A stretch of DNA of 64,000 bases. Source: Opitutaceae bacterium. Lineage in GTDB: Bacteria > Verrucomicrobiota > Verrucomicrobiia > Opitutales > Opitutaceae. The stretch is from the NCBI GenBank assembly GCA_018402455.1, contig JAGYIG010000002.1:121890-185889 (forward strand), in the 5' to 3' direction. Each line of letters starts with the position of its first letter. Positions within the stretch are counted from its first letter, which is position 1. Shown here in pieces: positions 26,382 to 35,434 of the stretch. The notes under the pieces are model-generated. The model was not told where the DNA came from. It saw only the letters and a program-made list of their open reading frames with translations, and ran no database searches. Both the position numbers and the translations under genes were made by a program.

Positions 26382-28081
26382 CGACGGTCGATTACGTGGT
26401 GCTGTTTGGCACGATCCTGAGTATTGCGGTCTACGGGGTTTGGGCGACTCGACAAGTTGGTGGACTGGACACGTATCTCAAAGGCGATCAACGCATCGGT
26501 TGGGGCACCATTGGGCTGTCGGTCATGGCCACGCAGGCGAGTGCGATCACCTTCCTCTCGACCCCCGGTCAAGGGTTTGAGAGTGGCTTGGGGTTCGTGC
26601 AGAACTATTTCGGTCTGCCCCTCGCGCTCATCATTGTCGCGGGAGTTTTCCTGCCAATTTATCGACGACTCAAGGTCTACACGGCCTACGAGTATTTGGG
26701 TAAACGATTCGATGGTAAAACCCGGCTGCTGGGGGCGGCGCTCTTTCTCCTGCAACGGGGTCTCGCTGCCGGCATTACCATCTATGCTCCGGCTATCATT
26801 GTTTCCTCCGTCCTCAACTGGCCGCTGGGTATCACGGTCCTGGGGACGGGGATTCTCGTGGTCATCTACACGGTCTCCGGCGGCAGCGAGGCGGTCAGTC
26901 TGACCCAGCGTTATCAGATGGCCGTCATTCTGGTCGGGATGGTGTTGGCGTTTATCATCGTGTTGGTGAAGATGCCCGACCACGTATCGACCGATGGTGC
27001 GCTCGCCGTGGCGGGGGCGATGGGCAAACTCAATGCGGTGGAATGGAGCTTCGACCTCAACGAACGCTACACGGTCTGGTCCGGCATCTTTGGCGGACTG
27101 TTCCTGTCGTTGTCCTATTTTGGCACGGACCAGTCGCAGGTGCAGCGCTACCTCACCGGGCGGTCGCTGCGGGAGAGCCGCATGGGGCTGATGTTCAACG
27201 CCGTGCTGAAAATCCCCATGCAGTTTTTCATTCTCCTGCTGGGCGTGTTGATTTTTGTTTTTTATCAGTTCGAAAAACAGCCGGTCTTTTTTAACGAGGC
27301 GGTGTGGACCGCGCAAAAGGCGGGCGCCCACGAGGCCGTCTTCGATGAGATCGAACAGCGGTTTGATGCGGTTCAGATCGATAAATCGGCCGCGATCGAC
27401 CGTTTTTTAGCGGTGCGGGAATCCGGTGACGCGCCCGCGCTGGCCAGTGCGCGGGCGGAGATGTTGGCCCGGCACGCGGACGCCCAGGAAATCCGCAGTC
27501 AGGCCCAGGCGGCGCTGCTGGCCGCAGATGCGGAGATCAAGGCCAGTGACGCCGACTACGTCTTCATCACCTTCATTCTGGACTACCTGCCGCAGGGGTT
27601 GGTGGGGCTCTTGATTGCCGTGATTTTCTGCGCGGCGTTGTCCTCGACCGCCTCGGAGCTTAACGCTCTCGGCTCCACCACCACGGTGGATTTCTATCGC
27701 CACGTCTTTCGGCCGGAAGCGGACGATGCCCACAGCTTGAAGGCCTCCAAGTGGTTCACCGCCATGTGGGGTGGGGTCGCCATCGGGTTCGCGCTGTTTG
27801 CCAACCTGGTGGAGAACCTTATCGAAGCGGTGAATATTCTGGGCTCGATTTTTTACGGCGTGGTCCTGGGCGTCTTCCTGATTGCCTTCTTCGTGAAGTG
27901 GGTGCGCGGGACCGCGGTATTTTGGGCTGCGCTGGTGGCGCAGGCGCTGGTCATCGGGCTGTTTTTTCAACTCGAGATCAGCTACCTCTGGTATAATTTC
28001 ATCGGCTGGGGGCTTACCATGGGCCTGGCGATCCTACTCCAGACCATGCTACCGCGCCCCAGGGCAGAGAAGCAGGCATGA
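26378..28081 (+). CDS. Sodium:solute symporter (SSS family)
   Basis: A 567-aa membrane transporter starting at ATG 26378, overlapping the 55-aa gene. It has about 13-14 hydrophobic helices. The family features are an N-terminal LGxxxTxxxGGxxxY-like helix (YGVWATRQVGGLDTYLKGDQRIGWGTIGLSVMAT), the ASAITFLSTPG substrate/Na+ segment, and FGTDQSQVQRYLTGRS, the standard SSS DQ-QRY motif. A charged insertion of about 110 residues between helices (ERFDAVQIDKSAAIDRF and following) is unusual. The substrate is unknown. Its TGA overlaps the ATG of the BshC-like gene, linking it to bacillithiol synthesis. Confidence 0.9.
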   Translation: MTTVDYVVLFGTILSIAVYGVWATRQVGGLDTYLKGDQRIGWGTIGLSVMATQASAITFLSTPGQGFESGLGFVQNYFGLPLALIIVAGVFLPIYRRLKVYTAYEYLGKRFDGKTRLLGAALFLLQRGLAAGITIYAPAIIVSSVLNWPLGITVLGTGILVVIYTVSGGSEAVSLTQRYQMAVILVGMVLAFIIVLVKMPDHVSTDGALAVAGAMGKLNAVEWSFDLNERYTVWSGIFGGLFLSLSYFGTDQSQVQRYLTGRSLRESRMGLMFNAVLKIPMQFFILLLGVLIFVFYQFEKQPVFFNEAVWTAQKAGAHEAVFDEIEQRFDAVQIDKSAAIDRFLAVRESGDAPALASARAEMLARHADAQEIRSQAQAALLAADAEIKASDADYVFITFILDYLPQGLVGLLIAVIFCAALSSTASELNALGSTTTVDFYRHVFRPEADDAHSLKASKWFTAMWGGVAIGFALFANLVENLIEAVNILGSIFYGVVLGVFLIAFFVKWVRGTAVFWAALVAQALVIGLFFQLEISYLWYNFIGWGLTMGLAILLQTMLPRPRAEKQA

Positions 28082-28854
28082 GTCGGTCGCCCGTCATTGC
28101 CTTGGGCCAACAACCCTGCGGGTTTTTCCCCCGCCGATTTCTGGTGGCCAAAGTTCTCACGGCCCGTCGTTTGCAGCAGGAGTTGGGCGGTGAAATCGTA
28201 TTTTTTTATCACGATGCGGATCACGATCCCCGGGAGACACAGACCTTGATTCGCTTTCCCGGCGAAACCGAACCCCGGCCCCTCAATTTTGGTTTCGTCA
28301 ATAAAACCCAGCGCAAATACAGCCCGCTGTCCCACAAGCGGATTCCGTCGGACTGGCAGGAAAACATGGTGCGGCAACTGGGGGCGACATTGGATCAGCC
28401 GACCTTGGAAGTGTTTCGTTCGGTGGCGGCGGAGACCGTGGCCGACTTCTGTCTGGCGATGTATGAACGACTGGGGATGTTGGCCGGGATACGGGTGGTG
28501 CGTTCCAGCGATCCGCAACTGCGGACTCTGGCGTGCGAAATCGATGACTACTTTGTGGATGTGATCTGGCAGGGGGAGACCGTGCGGGCTCGTCAAACCG
28601 CGGCGGGCCTCCAACTCCATCGCGGGGGCAGTGCCTTTATCACGCTCCCGGCCTGCCCCTATGGTGCGGCGCAGATCAGCCCCGCCCGGGACAGCCGCCT
28701 GCGCTGGATGCAGTCGATTTTGCCATGCACCCACTACATTGCCGGGGCGGGGGAACAAGCCTACTTGAATCCCGCGGATGCGCCTGACATGACCTTGGTT
28801 CCGCGCGGCGACATTGATCGACCCCATGAAGCCTATCTCGAATTCCCCCTCTGA
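28078..28854 (+). CDS. Compact BshC-like protein (putative bacillithiol cysteine ligase)
   Basis: A 258-aa protein that by-eye comparison places with BshC, the enzyme thought to add cysteine to glucosaminyl-malate. Matching blocks in order are: GQQ (10-12) with a following helix, like the BshC GGQQAGLLTGP loop; YHDADHD (44-50), like VAGEDHD; TVADFCLAMYERLGMLAG (120-137), like the FxxLxxxLFxxEGL segment; SSDPQLR (143-149), like NSGDPxIKK; and the diagnostic SRLRWMQSILPCTHYIAGAGEQAYL (206-230), like RPLxQxxLxPTLAFIAGPGExxYW. BshC is normally about 530 aa. Here about 80 N-terminal residues and the whole C-terminal coiled-coil part are absent. Overlap with the symporter (ATGA) and with bshB supports the pathway role. 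Activity is an inference. Confidence 0.65.
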   Translation: MSRSPVIALGQQPCGFFPRRFLVAKVLTARRLQQELGGEIVFFYHDADHDPRETQTLIRFPGETEPRPLNFGFVNKTQRKYSPLSHKRIPSDWQENMVRQLGATLDQPTLEVFRSVAAETVADFCLAMYERLGMLAGIRVVRSSDPQLRTLACEIDDYFVDVIWQGETVRARQTAAGLQLHRGGSAFITLPACPYGAAQISPARDSRLRWMQSILPCTHYIAGAGEQAYLNPADAPDMTLVPRGDIDRPHEAYLEFPL

Positions 28855-29563
28855 ATCTCTCGCCCCGTTACTGGTGTTTGGGGCCCATCCTGACGATGTG
28901 GAGTTCGGCATTGGCGGGGTGCTCATCGCCGAGGCGGATCGGGGTCGTCCGGTTCACGTGGTGGTGGGATCCCGCGGTGAGGCGGGGACCAATGGCACAC
29001 CGGAGCAGCGCGAAGCGGAGGCGAGGGCCGCGGCGGATTTGATGGGGGCATCGCTGGAATTCATCGATTTGGGCGGCGACGCGAATATCGAGAACACGCG
29101 GGCCGGAGCTCGACAGTTGGCCGGACTCATTCGGCGGCACCGCCCGGCGGTGGTCATGGCACCCACCCCCGAGCCGAATCAACACCCTGACCATGCCGCG
29201 ATCGGCGAGATGGCGCGGGACGCCACCAGACTGGCCCGGTATGGGGGACTGGCGGCCTTGCGGGATCAGCCCCGCCACGCGATCGAGCAACTGCTGTTTT
29301 ACCCCATCGGAGCCGATGCCGCTCCCCGTGGTCTTCAGCCGATTCTCTATCCCCTGTCGGCCGCGGTGGTGACCCGGTGGCAGCAGGCGATGGCGGCCCA
29401 TGCTTCGCAGCTGCAGACCCGCAACTACGTTGACCACCAATTGGCCCGGGCGGCGCTGCTGGGGCAGCGCGCCGGCGTGGGCCATGCCTTGGAACTCTTC
29501 CCCAATGATCCGTTGCTGATTGGCAGCCTGGATCAAATCGACGGTGCCAGCCGTCATTTCTAG
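28826..29563 (+). CDS. bshB: N-acetylglucosaminyl-malate deacetylase
   Basis: Zinc-dependent LmbE/PIG-L deacetylase that removes acetyl from GlcNAc-malate in bacillithiol synthesis. The likely start is ATG 28826 (overlapping the previous gene by 29 bp); ATG 28814 is also possible. It has 245 aa, normal for BshB1. Zinc ligands are visible in AHPDDVEFGIGG near the N-terminus and in NQHPDHAAIG, both family signatures; EAGTNGTPEQREAEARAAA is also typical of BshB1. bshA starts 5 bp after its stop. Identity as BshB rather than another LmbE enzyme rests on the motifs together with bshA. Confidence 0.9.
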   Translation: MKPISNSPSESLAPLLVFGAHPDDVEFGIGGVLIAEADRGRPVHVVVGSRGEAGTNGTPEQREAEARAAADLMGASLEFIDLGGDANIENTRAGARQLAGLIRRHRPAVVMAPTPEPNQHPDHAAIGEMARDATRLARYGGLAALRDQPRHAIEQLLFYPIGADAAPRGLQPILYPLSAAVVTRWQQAMAAHASQLQTRNYVDHQLARAALLGQRAGVGHALELFPNDPLLIGSLDQIDGASRHF

Positions 29564-29568
29564 GGCTG

Positions 29569-30723
29569 ATGGACGCTTCCCGCTCCCTGCGCATTGGCAT
29601 TGTCTGTTACCCCTCCGTGGGTGGCAGTGGCATCTTGGCCTCCGGTTTGGGGGATGAGCTGGCCGCCCGGGGGCATGAAGTCCACTTCATCAGTTATGAG
29701 CGCCCGTTTCGGTTGGAGCCGGGACGGGAGCGGGTGTTCTTCCATCCGGTCGAGATCAACAGTTACGAGCTCTTCAAATATCCGGACTACACCCTGCCGC
29801 TTTCGGTGAAGCTGGCGGAGGTTGCCCAGGCGTTTGAGTTGGATGTCATTCACGCCCACTACGCGGTGCCCCACGCCACGGCTGCCATCCTCGCCCGCGA
29901 GATGCTGCCGGCGCATCATCGACCGGTGGTGGTGACCACGCTTCATGGCACCGACACCACCCTGCTGGGGCGCGACCCGGGCTACGCTCCGGCCATTCGT
30001 TTTGCCCTGGAGGCCTCGGATGCGATCACTGCCGTATCCGAGTTTTTGCGACAAGAAACCCATCGGCTGCTGGGGGTGGCCAAGGACATTGCCTTGGTGC
30101 ATAATTTCTTTGAACCGCGACCCGCGGCCCGCTCCCGGGCGGCAGTGCGCCGCGAATTGGGGGTCGCCGATGATCAGCTGCTTTTGCTGCACCTCTCCAA
30201 TTTGCGCCCCATCAAGCGCATCGACGTGATGTTGAATGCGTTGGCTCAACTCGAAAAGCGGGAGCGCTTTAAGATGGTCGTGTTGGCGGGCGGCTCGTTT
30301 GCGCCCTACCAGGGTTTGGTTCAACGCATGGGGTTGGCCGAGACGATCGTGGTGCGCGAATCGGTCTCGGTGGTGGAGGACTATTTGCAAGCCGCCGATA
30401 TCGGCGTGTTCACCTCCGACTCGGAGAGCTTCTGTCTGAGCCTGCTGGAGCTGGCCAGTTTCGCCTGCCCGAGTGTCTCCACTCGCGTGGGAGGAATTCC
30501 GGAAGTCGTCGAGGATGGCACGTCGGCGTTGCTGGTTCCCGCGGGCAACAGCGAAGCGGTGGCTTTGGCGGTGGAGCGGCTGTTGCAAGACCAGGGGCTC
30601 CGGCAGCGCTTGGGCGAGGCCGCCCGGGGTCGGGCGTTGGCGCAGTTCAGTCCGGCCAAGATCGTGCCCCAATACGAAGCGCTCTATCGTCGGGTGCTGG
30701 CCTCCGCCCGCCCGCATTTTTAA
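29569..30723 (+). CDS. bshA: N-acetyl-alpha-D-glucosaminyl L-malate synthase
   Basis: GT4 glycosyltransferase that joins GlcNAc from UDP-GlcNAc to L-malate, the first step of bacillithiol. The 384-aa length is typical. It starts IGIVCYPSVGGSGILASGLGDELAARGHEVHFIS, with the BshA signature CYPxxGGSGxxAxxLG. The family blocks YPDYTLPLSVKLAEVA, DVIHAHYAVPHA, TTLHGTDTTLLG and HNFFEPR follow, then LSNLRPIKRI and the nucleotide-sugar motif SESFCLSLLELASFACP with GGIPEVVEDG. It ends the operon of symporter, bshC-like and bshB. Confidence 0.95.
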   Translation: MDASRSLRIGIVCYPSVGGSGILASGLGDELAARGHEVHFISYERPFRLEPGRERVFFHPVEINSYELFKYPDYTLPLSVKLAEVAQAFELDVIHAHYAVPHATAAILAREMLPAHHRPVVVTTLHGTDTTLLGRDPGYAPAIRFALEASDAITAVSEFLRQETHRLLGVAKDIALVHNFFEPRPAARSRAAVRRELGVADDQLLLLHLSNLRPIKRIDVMLNALAQLEKRERFKMVVLAGGSFAPYQGLVQRMGLAETIVVRESVSVVEDYLQAADIGVFTSDSESFCLSLLELASFACPSVSTRVGGIPEVVEDGTSALLVPAGNSEAVALAVERLLQDQGLRQRLGEAARGRALAQFSPAKIVPQYEALYRRVLASARPHF

Positions 30724-30857
30724 GCGTCCTCCGCCATGAGCGTTCGTCCCGGATGGGCCGCGGTTTAAACCAAATTACCTCAGCAGTGGGGGATGAGTCA
30801 CGGGCCGGGCATTTTTGTTCGTGAAAGCCGGACCGGGATCGATTTGGCTGCTCGCTT

Positions 30858-31697
30858 ATGTGCTCCCTCTATCGCCTGTTCCCGTCGGCCTCTTGTATTG
30901 TGGTGGAATCCGATGGAGCGTTCGTGCAAACCAACCCGGACTTCAGTCTGGATCTGCTGTTCACGGCAAAGAACCAACGCCAGGCGATCGAGCAGGCCAT
31001 TGCTCAGGGACGGCCGATCGATGCGCCCGGCGCCCCTTGGCCCTTGGTGCAAAGTCAGGAGGTGTGGGCTGCCGGGGTGACCTATTATCGCAGTCGCACC
31101 GCCCGGATGGAAGAGTCGCAAGACGCCGGCGGGGGCGATTTCTACGACCGGGTGTATGCCGCCGAACGTCCCGAGTTGTTTCTCAAGGCGACACCGCACC
31201 GGGTCGCCGCCCCGGGAGGCGGGGTGAGGATTCGATCCGATTCCTCGTGGAACGTGCCCGAACCCGAGTTGACCCTGGCGATCAACTCCCGCGGGCAGAT
31301 TTTTGGTTACACGCTGGGCAATGACATGAGCTCCCGTGACATTGAAGGGGAGAACCCACTCTATTTGCCGCAGGCCAAATGCTACGACCGCAGTGCCGCT
31401 CTCGGCCCTTGTCTGGTGGTGACCGATACCGCTCCCGCGCCGTCGTCCACCTTAAAACTTGTGATCAATCGCCGGGGCACCGCGGTGTTTGCCGGGGAAA
31501 CCACCCTCGATCAAATCAAACGGCCGCTCGCGTCGTTGGCGGATTGGTTGTATCGCGAAAATGTATTTCCGTTCGGGGCCTACCTGATGACGGGAACCGG
31601 TATCGTCCCACCCGATGAATTTACCCTCAGAGTGGGCGACCAGATTCAGATTTCCATGGAACTGATCGGAACGCTGACCAATCTAGTCATCAGCTGA
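30858..31697 (+). CDS. Fumarylacetoacetate hydrolase family protein
   Basis: A 279-aa FAH-superfamily enzyme. The metal-binding core is readable: SWNVPEPELTLAINSRGQIFGYTLGNDMSSRDIEGENPLYLPQAKCYDRSAALGPCLV. The paired acidic residues of EPEL and the Asp of NDMSSRD are the expected ligands, and the end MTGTGIVPPDEFTLRVGDQIQI is a family signature. An N-terminal cap domain with AAGVTYYRSRTARMEE resembles sugar-acid dehydratases or 2-keto-3-deoxy-acid hydrolases of the AraD1/KdxD type. A role in keto-sugar-acid breakdown is likely, but the substrate is unknown. It lies 134 bp after bshA. Confidence 0.85.
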   Translation: MCSLYRLFPSASCIVVESDGAFVQTNPDFSLDLLFTAKNQRQAIEQAIAQGRPIDAPGAPWPLVQSQEVWAAGVTYYRSRTARMEESQDAGGGDFYDRVYAAERPELFLKATPHRVAAPGGGVRIRSDSSWNVPEPELTLAINSRGQIFGYTLGNDMSSRDIEGENPLYLPQAKCYDRSAALGPCLVVTDTAPAPSSTLKLVINRRGTAVFAGETTLDQIKRPLASLADWLYRENVFPFGAYLMTGTGIVPPDEFTLRVGDQIQISMELIGTLTNLVIS

Positions 31698-31710
31698 GCG
31701 CTTCCCCCTC

Positions 31711-32082
31711 CTAGGCCGGCGGCAGTTTCCGCAGGAATGTCGGCATGTGGACCACGATGCCGAGCAGAGCAAGCAGCAGGAGGGTGTCCTGATGCTGATC
31801 GGTCGCGAAAATCCCCAGAAAACCGGTCATCTCACAGAGGGACAACCCAACGATAAAAATCACGTAGGCCTTATTCCGGTTCGTCGCCCGCGGGAGCATC
31901 AAAAACCGCATCATCATGCCCAGGATCAGGGGGCCTAGGGCCATGACCCATGGCAGCGACGCGATGCTCGGTTGATCGCGTAACAGTCCGCCGACCACCA
32001 TAACGAGTCCCAGCATTGAAGCCCAGACGGTCCACCACACCAAGGGTGGGGCTGCGAGACGGGGGTTGGGCGAGGGGGTCAT
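31711..32082 (-). CDS. Small four-helix membrane protein
   Basis: A 123-aa protein with about four hydrophobic segments (near 15-35, 43-60, 70-88 and 98-113), for example SMLGLVMVVGGLL and AYVIFIVGLSLCEMTGFLGIFA. The charged residues are mostly in short loops. No enzyme motif is seen and I do not recognise the family. Its ATG overlaps the stop of the upstream RDD gene as ATGA (32079-32082), so the two are probably translated together and may act together in the inner membrane. Confidence 0.7.
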   Translation of the reverse strand: MTPSPNPRLAAPPLVWWTVWASMLGLVMVVGGLLRDQPSIASLPWVMALGPLILGMMMRFLMLPRATNRNKAYVIFIVGLSLCEMTGFLGIFATDQHQDTLLLLALLGIVVHMPTFLRKLPPA

Positions 32083-32594
32083 GCGCGGTTGCGGGAGCCG
32101 GTGCGGATGACCCGCACTTTCAGCATCCGATCGAACAGGCTGCGCCGATTGGGGCCCGACCAGAGCGGCGCCGCGTTGGCGGCGAGTAATAAGGAACTGA
32201 CCAGCACCAGGAAGAACTGCACCGGAGCGACGCTGCGGGGAATCAATTCCACCGGATACACGACCACGATGCCAAAAAAGAAGAATGGCAGCGGTCGAAT
32301 CAGGGCGGTGGGGAGGGTGATGCGACTGCGCTCATCCGCTTCGTTGACGATACGCAGCCTGAGTAGCACCAGTCCCGGACTGGTCCGCCAGTGGGCACAG
32401 CCGAACCAAAAGAGGGCACCGAGACCGAACAGCGCTTTGATGGCGATGGCCGCCCGGGCCGCGCCGTCCGGCACGCCACCGCCGGCCGCGATTCGTTCGG
32501 CCGTGATCGCCAAGCCGATAATAATCGTCAGGTTGATCATGGCGGCCCCCACGCGTTGAAGTGGTCGGGCATCGGATGGCGTCGTGTCGGTCAT
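32079..32594 (-). CDS. RDD-family membrane protein
   Basis: A 171-aa membrane protein of RDD type. The family layout is present: a first segment after RPLQRVGAAMINLTIIIGLAI, then WRTSPGLVLLRLRIVNEADERSRITLPTALIRPL, matching the GxTxGxxxxxLRVV and RxLxxP signatures of RDD proteins, and a C-terminal FDRMLKVRVIR. The usual Arg-Asp pair in helix 1 is not obvious, so it is a diverged member. RDD function is mostly unknown. It precedes and overlaps the four-helix protein. Confidence 0.75.
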   Translation of the reverse strand: MTDTTPSDARPLQRVGAAMINLTIIIGLAITAERIAAGGGVPDGAARAAIAIKALFGLGALFWFGCAHWRTSPGLVLLRLRIVNEADERSRITLPTALIRPLPFFFFGIVVVYPVELIPRSVAPVQFFLVLVSSLLLAANAAPLWSGPNRRSLFDRMLKVRVIRTGSRNRA

Positions 32595-32659
32595 GAACAG
32601 GCTGGAACGGAAGAGGTCGGAGCCCTCAGGTCAACGGTGGTAATTGCAATAAACTTCCG

Positions 32660-34429
32660 TTAAAGCAACCGCTCGAATTGCAACAGTCGGAATTCCAACG
32701 CGGTGCGGCCGGGGATCTCGGGGCATTGCAGGATCAGGGTGGTCTCCCCTGGACTCAGGGTCATCTCTCCTAATTCGAGGGGGGCAAATTCTTTGACGTA
32801 GGATTCCTGCCGGGGAATGCGATCGTGGTCCCGGCCAATTTCCGGCGGATCCCACGGAGAGGTGATCCGAGTCTGCACGCTGTCATCACCGCCTTCGAGT
32901 CGAACAGTGGCCCCGACATCCGCCGGTGGGCAGGTGTAGTAAAGCGTCACGCGAAACCGACCGGCCGCGGGGACCTCCACGGCCCAAGTGAGGCGATCCT
33001 CCGGCGACTGCCAGTTTCGGACGTAGGAATCGTTGGGGAAGCGGTTGGACCGTTCCAAATTGCCGTGGAGGGTCGCATCACGGGCGGGCAGGGGCGTGAA
33101 CCGTGCCCCGGGATGACCCAGAGTGATGGCTGGATCCTGATTGGCCGCGGTGGCGGCCATTTCTTCGCGCCACCGGGCCACCTGCTGCCGCAACGCGGCG
33201 GCGGTTTCCGGATGTCGAGGGGTCACGGCTTGGCGTTGCTCGGGGTCGGCCTGCAGATCAAACAGTTCGCCATTTTGATCGAGCATCCAGCGGTCTCCGC
33301 GAACGCTCACCTGATCGCGCCAGTGGGTGAAAATCAGGCGATCGGTGGGGGGAGCATCCCCGCCGGTCAAGGGCTCCGCCAAACTGGTGCCGTCAAGCGG
33401 AAGCGGGGAAGCCAACGGGAGCTGGGCGAGGGCGGCCAAAGTGGGCAGGAGATCAATCGCTCCCGCCGGTTGGTCCAGTTTGATGCCGGCCGGAATCCGC
33501 CCGGGCCAGCGGATAAAGAGCGGGGCGCGGACGCCTCCCTCGTCAGTGCTTCCCTTGCGGCCTTTGAGTTCGGCATTCCAGCGGGCGCCATTGGGGCCGT
33601 TGTCGGAAAAATACACCACAATGGTCTCTGCTTCGGCTTCGATCTCTTTCAGGGCGGCCAGAATGCGCCCCACGTTGTGATCGATGTTTTCCACCATCGC
33701 CAACGCGGCTCGACTGTGAACCCGATCTTCTTGCGCGGCGTAGCGGTGTTCGGAGGGGACGACCCGGTCCGCCCAGCGGTCCCAGTAGGGGTCGGGAACC
33801 TGCATCGGAGAATGGGGGGTGTTGATGGCAAAATAGGCCAGAAAAGGGGTGCCAGCCGCGTGATGCTCGCGGATGAATGCGAGGGTTCGGTCGGTGAGGT
33901 CGTCGGTCATGTAGCCCTTGCCCGCTACCACGGCTCCGTTGTGGTCCATCACGGCATCGAAGGTGTTGCCCCAATGTCCGGAGGTGAAGCCGTAGAACTC
34001 GTCGAACCCGCGGCCGTTGGGATGATACGGGTATTGGGATCCGTTGTGCCACTTGCCAAAACACCCGGTGGCATATCCGTGGGCTCGAAAAACGTCGGCC
34101 AGGGTCTGTTCGCGCAAAGCGAGGCGCTCGCCGCCTTGGCTCACATCATAGACCCCCCCGCGCAAGTGATAGCGGCCGGTGAGAAACTCGGCGCGGGTGG
34201 GGGCACACACGGGTTGCACGTAGAACCGGCTGAACTGGGCCCCCGCGCGGGCGAGTTGGTCCAGCTGCGGCGTTTGGATGGTGGGATGCCCATTGATCCC
34301 GAGATCCCCCCAACCCTGATCATCGGCCAGAATTACGAGCACATTCGGACGATTGCGCGCCTCGGCGAGGGGGCCGGCGCAAAGCATCATTCCGGTGGCC
34401 ACCACCAATACGATTCGGGAAAGTGACAT
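32660..34429 (-). CDS. Secreted arylsulfatase-type sulfatase
   Basis: A 589-aa exported type I sulfatase. A signal peptide (IVLVVATGMMLCAGPLAEA) precedes RPNVLVILADDQGWGDLG, with metal-binding Asp-Asp, and the formylglycine motif C75-A-P-T-R79 followed by AEFLTGRY. The active-site blocks GKWHNG and HSPMQVP, then YFSDNGPNG, are present. A C-terminal domain of about 100 residues (RFRVTLYYTCPPADVGATVRLEG) is an appended beta domain, probably binding carbohydrate. It would remove sulfate from a polysaccharide outside the cytoplasm or in the periplasm after modification by a maturase. The substrate cannot be read. Confidence 0.93.
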   Translation of the reverse strand: MSLSRIVLVVATGMMLCAGPLAEARNRPNVLVILADDQGWGDLGINGHPTIQTPQLDQLARAGAQFSRFYVQPVCAPTRAEFLTGRYHLRGGVYDVSQGGERLALREQTLADVFRAHGYATGCFGKWHNGSQYPYHPNGRGFDEFYGFTSGHWGNTFDAVMDHNGAVVAGKGYMTDDLTDRTLAFIREHHAAGTPFLAYFAINTPHSPMQVPDPYWDRWADRVVPSEHRYAAQEDRVHSRAALAMVENIDHNVGRILAALKEIEAEAETIVVYFSDNGPNGARWNAELKGRKGSTDEGGVRAPLFIRWPGRIPAGIKLDQPAGAIDLLPTLAALAQLPLASPLPLDGTSLAEPLTGGDAPPTDRLIFTHWRDQVSVRGDRWMLDQNGELFDLQADPEQRQAVTPRHPETAAALRQQVARWREEMAATAANQDPAITLGHPGARFTPLPARDATLHGNLERSNRFPNDSYVRNWQSPEDRLTWAVEVPAAGRFRVTLYYTCPPADVGATVRLEGGDDSVQTRITSPWDPPEIGRDHDRIPRQESYVKEFAPLELGEMTLSPGETTLILQCPEIPGRTALEFRLLQFERLL

Positions 34430-34664
34430 GGACGGCCACTATGGCCACGTGGGGGCGCAGGGCGAGCGTCTTGGCGGACAGACGGGTAAACGTAAATGGA
34501 CGGTCGCCTGATGGCGCGCACCCGTCCCGGGAGAATTGCGGCGTAACCTCGGTTCAACTGGGGCGGGGCCGATCCGCGTCGTCCGGGGGGGATTCGACGA
34601 CTCCGTTGACCTAGTTGACGCGGGCGGGCGGCGGTGAGGGTGTCATAGCCGCCCGGGCCGACGG

Positions 34665-35072
34665 CTAAACCTCGACCGCGGCCGTTTCTTCGGTGGCGGT
34701 TTCGGGCAGGGGCGCGCGCGCCCAGGCTATGGCGCCCACCAGGTCATCCTGGTCGAAGGTGTGGAACTTGCCGTCCAAAAATTTGGCCCCGATTTCGTAG
34801 GCCCATTTGAACCAGGCTTGCGCGCCCACCACGGCGACCCGCTTGCAGTCGTGGCGGTGTTTCATGCCGAACCTCGCGTCATCCCACATCGCGCCCAAAT
34901 CCCAGCCTTCAAACATCTCATCCAGATAGATCACCAGATTGATCTTACCGTGTTGGGCGATGAGATCTTCGACGACAGGTTGAAATCGGGTTTCGTAGTC
35001 AGCGGCACTGAGAATGCCTGTGGCCTGAATCACCAAGGTTTCGTTTGCGGACTCGGGATGAACGTCAATCAT
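34665..35072 (-). CDS. SpoIIAA-like STAS-domain protein
   Basis: A 135-aa protein resembling the SpoIIAA-like/STAS family: a beta-alpha start VIQATGILSAADYETRFQPVVEDLIAQHG, then INLVIYLDEMFEGWDLGAMWDDARFGMKH and RVAVVGAQAWFKWAYEIGAKFLDG. These proteins may bind lipids or take part in signalling; the Ser that anti-sigma partners phosphorylate in true SpoIIAA is not evident. The C-terminal tail is Glu/Ala/Thr-rich. It stands alone, with intergenic space on both sides. Confidence 0.8.
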   Translation of the reverse strand: MIDVHPESANETLVIQATGILSAADYETRFQPVVEDLIAQHGKINLVIYLDEMFEGWDLGAMWDDARFGMKHRHDCKRVAVVGAQAWFKWAYEIGAKFLDGKFHTFDQDDLVGAIAWARAPLPETATEETAAVEV

Positions 35073-35434
35073 GGGAAATGGCTTTCGCTGGAGGGTTGCG
35101 GGAAGGGTTCCTCAAATGACCGTCAAACATCGGACGAACCCGAAAATCCGATCCACTCAGCGGCAGAACCGAAGTAAGGCCACGGCACTGCTTTAGCGGA
35201 CAGGGAGACGGTGAGATCGGGCCCGACGAGAGTCAACGCTAGTCGGATCGGGGAGCGCCGAATTTGCGCCGAGGGTCCAACCTCGATTCGATGCTCCGTC
35301 CCCGGTCAGCCCGCTCGTCATCGGGCATCGCTGCGGCAGTCAGGAAGGGGTTTCCGGAACCAACCTTTGATTTTCTGCGCAGAAGACGTTAACTGACTCC
35401 CAGTTTGTAACGATTCCTTGTCCCCTTTTCCGAG
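35073..35434. other. Intergenic stretch, nothing supported
   Basis: Between the divergent STAS protein gene and the exported hydratase-like gene I see no gene, repeat or clear terminator. It presumably holds both promoters, but no confident -35/-10 pair can be pointed out. Confidence 0.6.

Noticed and set aside
32825..34426. 533-codon frame antisense to the sulfatase
   Set aside because: The opposite strand encodes an intact sulfatase with all active-site motifs; this frame has no recognisable domain.
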